Shown: piece after piece, positions 1-12,300 of the stretch
Position numbering within the stretch: position 1 is the first letter of the stretch
Layout: each line of letters begins with the position of its first letter
Assembly: GCA_031763025.1 (NCBI GenBank)
Contig: JASSKH010000010.1
Location: 10,743,427-10,807,426, forward strand
Reading direction: 5' to 3'
DNA length: 64,000 nucleotides
DNA from: Macrocystis pyrifera
Lineage: Eukaryota > Sar > Phaeophyceae > Laminariales > Laminariaceae
Notes under the pieces: model-generated
The model's input: only the letters and a program-made list of their open reading frames with translations
Database searches by the model: none
What the model was told of the DNA's origin: nothing
Position numbers and translations under genes: made by a program

Positions 1-172
1 TTTTGGGGGACGCTAAGAAAATTGGATTAAAAGATCGTTTTCAGCGGCGATCGCTACACTGAATCCTATTTGATAGCATATGCTCAAGGTTGTTGAAGGA
101 TGCTGTCACAATAAGGTTTTAAGGCTACTCAATATCTCTCGTAAGTAGTGAGTCGCGAAGAGCCCCGACTAA

Positions 173-460
173 CTATTTATCGAGCGCGCAAAAAACGCAA
201 GCGAGATGTTTTTTTGACCCGATGTGTTTAGTCTGAATTGATTTATCACCACACACGAAGCAAATGATCTGTGCTTCCAACGGCGACATCCGTCCCCCCT
301 TCCCTTCCCGCGCGTTTGCCGTGGGGTGGCGCCTCTTTTTCTGCCTTGCTACAGGGACTCTCTCAAGGGAATCTTGCGGAGATTCCCAGACCGGCTTCGA
401 CTTGAGCTCGACCTCGTGTCCGAGAAATTCGTGGTCTACCCAAATCAGGAGGCGATGCTT
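173..460 (-). CDS. Gene A exon 19, probable last exon
   Basis: The acceptor is GAGGGCAG. It has 95 codons and a TAG at 175-173. KHRLLIWVDHEFLG sits where DUF547 proteins have their closing hydrophobic Y-x-x-Y-D-W motif. A basic stretch follows (RQKKRRHPTANAR). Splicing out again near 250-257 is possible, so the tail is tentative. Confidence 0.6.
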   Translation of the reverse strand, partial: KHRLLIWVDHEFLGHEVELKSKPVWESPQDSLERVPVARQKKRRHPTANAREGKGGRMSPLEAQIICFVCGDKSIQTKHIGSKKHLACVFCALDK

Positions 461-3400
461 CTGCCCTCATCCTATTGAACCTATCACAACAACAAGCGAA
501 TGTCTCAACTACACGAGATAATCGCAACTACCTGTGGTTGCATGTTTTTTTTTTTGCTTCGTATCTACGTGGTACATTCGACGATATTTTATTCTATGGG
601 GTGAGTTCAGGTGTGCGTGTAGCTATGCGCTTGCAGCAACGGACCATACACTGGTAGTCACGACTAGGTAGGCGAAAAATAAATCACGACTACGGGGATA
701 TTTAAAAGACACCCCCGGATTTGAGGCCTTCCTAATCTTTTGCGCTATGGTTGGCATTTATTGTTGGCGTTAGGGTTGTTAGGAGTCCTTCTTTGGAGCT
801 GTGAGAGCTGGAGCGATTTACATCTACCGAAGGGTCAGGGTATACTCACCACGAAAGACGTTGGTGCAGGGCTCACTGTCGTTGCACGCTAGTCTGTGGT
901 TATTGGGTGGTGTGCCAGACTTCGGCTTTTGCCGTGAGCGCTGATGCCATGCAGGAGACCCTCATGAACAAGAGGAAGTGTCGCGGCAACGTTCAAAACG
1001 CAAGGCTCAAAGCCCGCGAATGGCTCCTAAATAATCGCTTCGTCAGAACGTAGCAAGCGTCTGGCGCTGCTCCTGATACTTTCATAGCCCCGCCTCACAG
1101 ACGCGGCCGAAGGGGAATCACTAGGAGATTCACGTACATGCATTTCGCCCACTTCATGCATTAATACAGTGGTTACCAATGGTGCGTTGAGTACCAATCA
1201 AAACGTGTCAAAGTTGCCGAATGGTGCATTGAGTAACAACCGTTTGAGCCTGCACTTAATACCTGGTATCACACACTCATAGGACAATTGGCTGCTATAA
1301 TATTCGTTGTTCACTGGTCACTGGTGTAGTTGCCATGATGGGTTGAGTGTCAGGAGATGGCAAGCACACGAGCGCATGACATCATTTTCTTTATTCTCAC
1401 ACGTTCAAGTTTCAAAGGAGCCCAAGTTGTCACTGCCACTATACCCACACGATACACCCAGTGAATAAGTACATTACATCTCACATCCATGAGCGAAACC
1501 GGCCTATGACTACCACTATACCCACACGATACACCAAACGCACAAAGTACCTGGCACCAAACGGCCACGACCAAAAGCTAGCTACGCCTACCGCGACAGC
1601 CACGATACACCCAACGAACAAGTTCCTGACATGGTAAAATCGAGACCAAGCGCAAGCGTAGATGTCTTAGGGGCGTGAACGCGTGACCCTCAAAGCGGTA
1701 TTTCACTTGTGCCATCCTTTCAACCATTCCGTCTGAACCATTCCCTTCAAGCACGACACAGCATGCTCAGTAGCGCACACGAGTGGGAGACGCAAAGCGC
1801 ATTCTTGATCCCTACTGTTACAGCACCTCCAACTGTAACCCCCCCCGGAAAAATCACCCTCTCTTACATTCCTAACAAAAAAAAAAACAGGTGCAAAATT
1901 CCCACGTCGGGGTCGTCACTGTGACTGGACAGTTATATCTGAGTGCTGGCGTTTTCGCCGAGTCAAGGAAGTTGGAGCTTGAAGAATAACCCTTACCAAC
2001 GGAGTGCGATGTACGAAACAACGCACTTTGGGCGGCTGTGTCCAGCCCAAGGGGTCTTACACTCATGTGTTCAGCCAAAAGGGCTGTTTAAACTGACACT
2101 TGGTAAACCGGTATAGCTCCGATATCATTAGAGTCCGTGTTACTCAACCGGCATCCCTGTTTACAAACACCAAACTATTCCTATGAGCGCACACTTTCAA
2201 CCAACACGTGTTTCAACATACGCTGACACAGGGATGATCCAAAACGAAGGACTGTTACACTAGCACTCAAGACACCGGTATAGCTCGGATACCATTGGCG
2301 CCCGCGCTCATCAACCGGCACCTCCCCCCCGTTCATAAACATCACACTATTCCTACAAGCGAACACCTTTAACCAAGAAACATGTTTCTCAACATGCGCT
2401 GGTACAAAAACGACGCTAGACCACTTTCGAACCTCTGCGGGTACTTTGTTGTGTCTCGAGCTTTGTGCCGGCATCGCATTCTTCAAGAGGAAAACGCGTC
2501 GACAGCAAAATCGTCAAGCACCAATACCTAACTCCAAAGCACGCCATGCCAAAAAATGTCAGACCGAAATGGTCCGCCTTCGGCCAAGACACCGGAAAAA
2601 AACCAAACACAAACAAAACTGATCAGTGCCTCCTACGTTTCAACGGTAGGGGGGGCTCTGACATGTATAGCCGTTGGACCGTGACACTTACGCAGGTGCG
2701 TCGGGAACATCCAAGAGAGTCATGTTCTCGTTCTCGTGGCACTTGAGGAGGTACGGGTGGTACCTGTAGTTACGCGCGATACGCACGAACGAACCCATCC
2801 CAAGCGACAGCACCCAAAGAACATGTTAGGAGCGGGTTGGGGATGCGGGCGAACCCCAAGCGGGCTGCGGCTACGTAGTCTCAGTCCTGTTTTGACGCGA
2901 TGTTTCACACCTCAAGGCGGTTTTGAAAGGGTTGACATACGGGTAACTTTCTCTGTGAGGAGGAAACGAACACTTTTGCAGTACCGAGTTCACTCTGGTT
3001 GGCAGTTTTTTCGCGAGCTGGAAACCAACTGCCGAAGACACCAAGGTGCTAGAGTCGTACGCAGAACGAACACGCCGGCCGCAGGTAGTGCAGCATCCTA
3101 GATAGTCTACGTCTTGGAGGGTATTCAACAGAGTCCCACTCAGCCGAGGATCTAAAAGCGTCCAACGTCAGATTTGTATCGGTACAAGTTTTCACCTACC
3201 GCAGTATGTAGTCTAATGCTGAAGGGCTCCTGCTGTAGGCTACTGTTATAGGCAGGTTTCCCACAGCTGACTCGGCGGGGGACGACAACAGCTGTACGGC
3301 ACTGACCTAAACTTTGTGTTCCTTTGTGTCCCTAAGCCAGTTGGCCGGCCGACCGCTTCACAAGCAGCTCTCTGCGAATCAGCCGGTATCCTCAAAACAT

Positions 3401-6400
3401 CCAGGCACACAAACTCGTTTCCATGAAGACCCAGGGCACCCCAGCACTACCGCACTCTACCCCTTTTCCGCCCCTTGTACACCAGCAGAACCTGCCAACC
3501 AATGCTCAAGACCCTCATCTATGATGCACGTGTCACATCAGCGTTTTTACTACTGTAAAACGATCCTACACTGATCGGACTTCGAGTTCGTCACTGAAAT
3601 CACTGAAACGTGTGTGCAGGTATCAAGAAGGGGTTAAGCCTTCACAGGCATCCTTCTCACCTCATATGTGCCTGGGAGATGTCAACGTCCAGTACCGACA
3701 GCGCTTGCACCACGGATCTGCCGGCGAAGCGCAGCCCGTACCGGACCATGTCTTTGGAGGTGCCGTGGGGCTTCAGATCTCTCGCGTACAGCTGGAAGGC
3801 CTTGTGCACAAGTATCTGCCTTCGCTTAGGGTCCGTCTGTTCAACGGGAAGGCATCATAAGCACAGACGGTCATGCTACGCGCACCGAACATGAGAGGCA
3901 CACTACGAGAGTATGTCTGGTGTATCTCCGTGAAGATCAGAGTTTCGACACCATGACACCACACGTAGCTGTCAGAAACACGAGAACAAAAAAACAAAAA
4001 AAAAGCGCCAGTGAAAAAAAACGTAACGATCGTTTTCACGACATTTTTCGTGGCAATGCGATGGCGACAGCGCACATGCACTGCATGCCGTCGGCAGAAC
4101 TTGCAGCGAACACGGAGGGCCATAGTAACACATATTACGGGGGACCATAGTAAATAGAACCAAATATTGCTAGTAAAAATAGGTAAATATATGGGTTTTT
4201 ATGTATACCATAGGTCCTATTAACTATGGACCCCCGTAATAGTAAATACATCGTACTACATAGTAATACATCGTACTACATAGTAATACATCGGAATACA
4301 TAGTAATACATCGGAATACATAGTAATACATCGGAATACATAGTAATACATCGGAATACATAGTAATACATCGGAATACATAGTAATACATCGGAATACA
4401 TAGCAATACCCACTGTAGCAATCGGAACCCGCGGGGTACCGATAGAGCATGTATCTCCCTATCTTTACGCACCTTGCTTGCTTGTTTCCGAACACGATGA
4501 TACTGTATGATTATTGTGATTACTACCATGATTACTACAATGAGTATGCTATATTATGTCATGCTCTAGTTCCCCCGAAACAGGGTTCCCCCGCAACAGT
4601 GACCAGATGCTTCCAGAAGAGCGCCGAATCGCGCCCGACTTACAGTGTATACCAGGTAGGCTACGGTCTATGAAAGAGGTGTGACCAGGCGAAGCGAACC
4701 TCTCTCAACCTCTCTTCACTACGATTTTATATCGTCGCGGTATAAAAGGCGAGACAGGTGTGCCAAGCGACTTGTCAATTCTCTTACCCCTAGGATCACA
4801 GTCCCGCTTCGGGGGAACAAACTACGTAGAATTAGAATGGTTTGACTGCAGTTTGCTCTAAAAGGGTTAAAACCTAAGATACATGTCTCAAATCGGTCTC
4901 TCGTAAGCCGTTGCCTCAAATCAATAATTGTACGTACAGTACAGGTGTACCAGGTACAGCAGTATCAAGCAACGCGCTGGGGAACCGACAAAAAACTGGC
5001 GTATTGAGTGGACCTAGACCTCTTGGCACGACGGGAGTACGATGTCCGGTGAAACTATCCAACCAACTTGATCAACCCTTTTAGAACCGTACCCGCCTTT
5101 TGGGGGTAAACCACGTGGAATTAGTGTAGGGTAAACTTTGCAGCAACTATTAATAAATAGTAAACAGAACCTACGGTACACACAAAAACCTATATATTTC
5201 CTTATTTTACGAACAGTTTTTGGTTCTATTTACTATGGTCCCCCGTAATAGCCCTTTCACCGGTGCACAGTTGTGCATACACATACATACACATAACATA
5301 CATCTGACTATTAATTTCAACTGCTATAGTATGAGATGTCCACAAACCAGGAGTGCAATGCTAAACGAGGCAAAACCCTTTGGGGAATGGCGTCCCGTGT
5401 GATAATTTTTTCTATTCCGCCGCATTTTTTCGGGGACAAACCACTCAGCCTCTACTGTAAGCACTTTGTCCCCGAAACGGAAGTGCGGTCCTTAACGGTT
5501 TGGAGGGATTGTAACGGGTTAAAGGGGATGTATAGCGCATTCGACAAAACCGCTTGTCTCTCAACCTTGACGATGTGGGTGTTGTTTTACACCTTGGGAC
5601 CCGCAACCACGTACCGTATGACTTGTGTCACAGCAAGAATACGGGAAAAAAAAAACTAACTATTACGGGGGTCCACAGTAAATAGGACCTGTGGTATACA
5701 CAAAGACCTATATATTTGCTTATTTTTACTGACAATATTTGGTCCGATTTACTATGGTCCCCCGGAATAGAGCAGCGGAGAGTGCCGCTACTGCTATAAA
5801 TCGCGTGTGATATGTGTCACAACAAGCAGCATAAAAAAAATAAGGCTGAAGCAGCGGTGGTTGTAGTAAGACTTGCCTTGACCGTGTGATCCACAAACGC
5901 TTTGCAGGCGCTGTTGAGCTGCTCGTTCATCGTACTCGGGGTCAGCAGGACCATCACGGGAGGGTTGGACTGGGAGCCATTGTTCAGAAACAGGCTCATC
6001 CTGTCGTCCGCCTGCGCATTGCCAATATCGTATAAATATCATCCCAACAAACAAAACGAGGTTTTCAATATGTGCGGAGGCGCCGGCGAGACCAGGAAGG
6101 AGGGGGCAACATCAAATGCGCGTGCGTGTGCAGGCTTGCCAAGAGCAAGTGGGAAAAACATGGGAAAAACTGGAATGTTGCGGTGAGCGTTCGAGCAGGA
6201 CTGGGAGTGCCGCCCTGCTTGCTGTCCATCGCCAGAATATGTACAAAGAAAAGGATGGCGTAAGGATCACGTTACATGTTTGACTTTCAGATTGGTGGTG
6301 TCAGTGTTGAAGAGCCTCTGCCTCCTTATCCCCCAAAAAGCACAAATGGTTCGCCGCAGATCGTGACATACCGGTTTTCATTTACGAGAAAACGAAACAG

Positions 6401-9264
6401 AAACCAGAACGAAAGACGCCATGTCGCCCCCCTTTCGACAACAATGAGCGACAAAAACAGCCGTGGACTCAGCGCCCAACCAAAACACCCCACTTTGAAA
6501 GGATAGGTTTGTCCGTAAACGCACAGGTACTACCTTCAGTAAGGGACAAAACGCGGAATATTGGCAAAGGGAAGCAGGCATGTCTGCGTAGGGGATCTGG
6601 ATCAGAGCGGAGGGGATAAAAACGATAACCCCAGTGTTCGGCGGGATAACGTGACATGTAGGTCAGCAACCGCACGCCAAACGTGAGCGAGCCGGTAATT
6701 CTTGCTGAGAATATGAGCAGGCATAATGTAGTTCCCTGGGTTGGTTGCTACAAACGCATAATCTACACGATATCGTGTGTCCCGAAGGTGAAAAACATAT
6801 TGACTATACTGTACTTAACAGCAAACGAAAACTTTTGCACTACTGTATCATAAGGTTTGTGAATGTGAAAAAAAACGGGGGCCGGGTACGTACGGGACGA
6901 TAATAACACCGGAGGCTGTGATCTCGCCTTGGTCAACCCGTAGAAGTAGTGGTCATCGTTCTCGGGAGGCAAAGGCGCAAAACGCTTCGGGAGGTCTTTC
7001 AGGTTGGGCCTCGGCAGCCTACCCCGAAGCACGCAGTGCTCCAACTCCTGCAAGGAAAAAACATCGCCTCCAACCTCGTAGGAAACCTGGACGTAATTCA
7101 GCGGCCACTCCTGCAGCACGCGGTTTTTGTTTTGTTTTTGTTTTTGAAACAAACGGATCATGGCCAACAGAGGAACGGAACGTTGATCGACGACGATTGA
7201 CGCTGTCAGCATTATTGAAACATCCTTCTTGGGGAAACTACTTGGAATAAGTGTGTGAACATTACGCAGTATCATGCTGGGGCGAGTTGTGGTTGTTCTT
7301 TTGTTTCGAAATAGCGCAACTCCCTTCGCTAAAAAACGGCACGTACACGACCGCAGCAAAGACGAGGCAGGGGCTGGGACGGCGGACGGGGTCATCGGCT
7401 ATGTCATTTCTTGGGACCTAGGCGATGAAAGCGCAGCGAAGTGACGTTCTCCGCGATGTACTCTGGTGCTTACGCGGGGCTGTCGGCAAGTTGCCTCATA
7501 TACGATACTTCCTCGAGCTGCACCAAGCTTTCGTCGCTAGACACAGGCAACATTGGTGTAGATATAAACACAGACGCCCATGGGAGCCCAAGAGCGCGTC
7601 AGTGATGACTCGGAACATCACTACCAGCGCCGCGGCGAGGTACGTAGTACTCCGTATGGAAGAGCGCAAAGTACATGCCTGATAGTCTACTGTACCGGTT
7701 TCGTGTTTCCGGTGTAGATAAAAGCCGACAGGATTATTATTCGTCTCCTGGTGGTCACCACTCGGGTGGTGTTTATAGTGCGGGCGGTCGGCTGAACCAA
7801 CACCTTTCAGTTCGTTCACTTTACGTCGGCAGCTGTCGATACCGTATATATGCTTATTTCACAAGGAAGGGCACGCTGATACCTAACCGAAGGAGTTGAG
7901 ATAGTACGGCCACAAATCGGTATACCATGTCGGCAGTTATAACAGAAGGGAGATGCCAAGACGGCGACAACGACGGCACCGGCGAGAAACATAAAATTTG
8001 GACATCGCAAAAAAGGTAAAAGCTTCAACAGCGAAAATTGAGGGTGACCGGATGAAAAAACAAACGATAACAACGAAAACGACAGAGGGCGACAGCCGCT
8101 GCTTTCCGGCACAAGCGGCACGCCCCCCCCCCCCCCTCCCGGACTCACCTTCGCGGAAGGGGAAGGGCCTAGGACGAGCAGCATGTGCATCACGAGCAAG
8201 TGGTAGAGGTTTGCAAAAAAGCACAAGGCCTCATCGGAGTCGAGGTCGAGGCTGCTCAGGTCCACTTTCCGGAAGGTCGACGCCAGATCGAGGAACGGGA
8301 TCTGGACAAGAGACGCACGCCAAAACAGTAGGGCTGCGAGTAAGGCATCACGACACGCATTTCAAATGTGGAAGCGTCGTGGCCCAAAGCTCAAGTTTTA
8401 CATAAACCTAACCAATCCGTCGGGAGGATAAAACTCCCCAAAAAAACAAATGCCTAGGATGGTCTAGTTCAAAAGGGGTGTGAGCAAGGCATACCTTGGC
8501 TGGACTTGACGGCTACATATTGTAAATACTTACTACTTGGGTGGCGACGCAAGCCAATGGACTGGCTTACTATTTTCTATCCACACAAAAAGCGCAAGAC
8601 GAGTCACAAACACGGCGGTCAAATAAGATAAAGGCGTGGACCTCCACAAATTACGGCACGCGACTCAACTGTAATGCCTGGCCAACTACTGTAGTACTAG
8701 TCGGCGAGCTTTCATACACTCAGCCAACTCACACTCCTACGAAGCACATTAAAGCCCAACTCTTGGGTATTTTTTCAAAGCTACGACTAGAGATCGCTTG
8801 CGGCGGCGACAAGGGTCCAGCGCTGTACTGCAGTACTACAGGCGGCGGTCGGAAACAAACCAAGCAAGTGCCGAAATGAAAGCGCGCTTCTGTTCTACTG
8901 GCAGCGCCAAGAGCAAAAACAAATGATTGAAACCGAACAAAAGCAAGCATGAGTGCACCCGTGGGAATCCGATACGCGCGCTAAACCACCATGCTTGATC
9001 CGTTGAGGCCCAGGGACAGATTGTTTCTGCACGTATATACGGCGGCACATGGTTTCGATACGTATTTTTGCGCCCACGTGGTGCATAGCGCCATCACGTA
9101 ACACAGGCGTAGGTACGCAAGGCGATTCGATTGCAGTCGTCGTCGCGTCTGACAGGTGGCGAAGATTAAAAAATATTGTCCTCGCAGCGCACCAGTTGTT
9201 CGATGCCCGGGTCGGCGCTAACCGCGAAGGCAGACCGTAGCACCTCCGCCGAAAGCTGCCAAGG

Positions 9265-9306
<42 letters not shown>

Positions 9307-12300
9307 ACTCGAGCCATCTGTCGGTTTGTTTTTCCACATTGACGATCAGGGCAAGAAGATGGTTGCCACTGTTAGAGAACTGACCCAACGGTACCAGCTA
9401 CGTTATCTCGCGCAGACGAAAGGTGTGTCGGATAAGGCCTAGGAAAAACAACTACCAGATACGACATATATACGTTGTTTTGGTCTGAACACACCAAAAC
9501 AACAACGAATGAAAGGGGGAAAAAAAACACCATTGCGTACTGTCGATCTACAGAGACAACAAACAAGAACTCGCGAAGACTGTAGACACTGTTGCGCTTC
9601 AAATAATCGAACTTGCCATGCTCCCGCTCAACCGAAAAACACGGGGGCTCAGAGCGCACCGGCCAACTATCGTTTCGTACGACAGAAAAAAAAAGCACAT
9701 GCCCACTTGTCTTGCCTGGCAGAATTGCCCCCGCACCGCTCTCCCCCGGTCTGTTTCCCTGCTTGAACACGCCGTCCGGGATATCGAAACCCGGCCTTCG
9801 GGCGTTGAGAATCAGCCGCGCGGGCGCGCGCGACTGTGCAGTCTTGAGCACGTACATTTCTCGGTGGTCTTGGGGTAGCTCAAGCGCTACTGCAAACAAA
9901 ACGGCAACCAAACAAACACCAAAGCGGTTAGTCGAGCCCTTCGCAGTTGCTGACGCGACTCGGATGAGTTGCCTCCTACATGCCGCCCCTGTTCAGAGAA
10001 AACCACGTACATACCATGGCACTCAGGAGTGCACGTAAAACCAGGAAAAAAAAAGACCTACCAGTACACTCATTCCCAGGTCAAAATGACAAAACAAACT
10101 AGAGTGGTGAAACTTCTGGACGAACTAAATAACTGGCATGTTTTTGTAGAATTTAGGTCTACTTGGTTTTGCGTAGTGTACCCCCAACCCCGTGCCCCCC
10201 CCCCTATAAATAGGTTGGGTTGGCGTTGGTTGGCGACGACGCTGTAAAACACGCTTCTCACTGCGTGAGCTAGACAACCAAGCTTCCGTTTTGTTTGGCT
10301 GTCGGCGGTCACCACGCCTGGGGGTCGAGTTATATTATTCGTGCGGGGTTGAGCACCTTAAGCCCGCACAAGAGGAATGGCCGTATCACGTAGTGTGTAT
10401 ACGGTAAGGCACCCACGAGGCAGAGACATAGCATACCCATTGCTGTCTCTGGAAGTGGCGACACCAGAGAACACATCAATTCATTCGAAGCTGTCACCCT
10501 TTGCAAGTCCGCCTCACAAGTGGATCTTAGTAGGTGCAGCTCATCCCTCATGCGACTCGCCCAACACCTCACGGCGCTTTGAGCTTGGTGCAAGCAGCGT
10601 CTGCCTGGTCGGTGAAAACCCGACGTGCTCCGTCCCGGCATTGTAGGGATGCGAGGGTCTATGGTCACACGACTACGGCCATGCATGACATGAATACACC
10701 CCACCGCCGTGTCCGGGAACCCCCCCAAAAAGCGGGGTGTCGGTTAATTTTTTCGTGCAACTCTGACAAACTTGTACCGGTACTGAAAAGGGTTTACCCA
10801 ATAGCGCGTCACCGTTTCATTAGATCGCTTCGTGTTGGTGAAATCGCTCGCTGTGCCTCGGGGACGCTGACCGCTGCAAAGAGGAATTCATCTCGCGAGG
10901 TCGGTCGTCTGATGGCTTACGGTGTGGTAACGTTACCCTGAGCAGAAGCGAGGAAAAGCCGTGATAGTACCGTAACGGGACGATCGCTCGAACGAGCTGA
11001 AGCGCTGCTCCATCACGTGCGTCAAAACATGATGCAGACGCCGAGGGTATAACTCACCGGAAGGAGGATCGACTGTGCCACCTTTCGAAAGCCGCAGGAT
11101 CTCCGACAGCCAATTGTCCCTGGACATCCCGCCACCACGCACGGCACGATGTCATCGATGCGAGATGACAGCAACAACGTAGCGAAAAATGAGCAAGAGC
11201 AAGCTGGGGGAGAAGCGAGTGGGGTTATCACGCCCAAGTACACCCAGCTGGGTTGTCGACCTCGCAGATCACAAAGTCCAACCAAGGGGTGAACGAGAGG
11301 CTAAATAAACACGGGGACGTATTTCCGTGCCATTTATCACCACACCCATAAACCTTCCCAGTAATCGGCGAACTATGATCCCGCATGGACCCGTATCGGC
11401 CGCAAAAAAGCAAGCAGGAGGTGCACGCATAACAATCAAGTACAAGTGTGTTCGTATAGACAACAGAAGCCACACTGCAGGCAAAAGCCAACAGCACGCA
11501 CTGCACCGCAGGATCGCCGGATGGCGCAAAATTTTAAGCAAGCATCACGCGCATGTATGCGAGAGTGGCCGAAATTCACGGCACGGAGGCATCACACATC
11601 TTCATGCGAGCGTGGTCAATTTGTACGGGGGGGCATGTTTCCCTGTTTGATTCTATCGCAAGGACAACGATAAATACAGTAGGCATGGGGTGATAACACT
11701 TAGTTATTGTCTCGAATTTGTACCAATAAATTCATCGTTCTGTTCCAGGAGATGGTAAGCACGGCATGGAGGCGTAGCACCCTTTCCCGCGGCCCACCTT
11801 GAGCTGCAGTTGGCGAAGCACAGGTAGTAGGCCCGGCCGATGGTCTCCAGCCTCAGGCCCCTCAGACCCGGGAAAGGGCAGCGTTCGTCAGATACCGAAG
11901 ACACCTTCAAGGGACAGCAGCGGTCCGAACGAGATGAAAAACGATGAAACAACTACAACGAAAACATAGCAACAATAACACCACCAGCAACAGCAACAGC
12001 ACCGCCACCACCAACAATACCACCAACACCATCACCACCACCAACAGCAGCAATACACGCAGCAGCAGCGGCAGCAGCAGCAGCACCGCCAACAAACAAC
12101 AACAAACAACAAAAACTACAACAAACAACAACAACAGCAACACCAGCAACACCAGCAACAACAGCAACAACAACAACAGCAGCACCAGCAACACCAGAAA
12201 CAACAGCAACAGCAGCAACAGCAGCAGCAGCAACAACAACAACAACAGCGATTGTTCCGGTACAGACCAGGAAATGATCCGCTCTAAAAGATCTCGATCG

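Noticed and set aside
264..521. Plus-strand ORF of 85 aa at the window start
   Set aside because: It is antisense to gene A exon 19, which has a better acceptor and family context.
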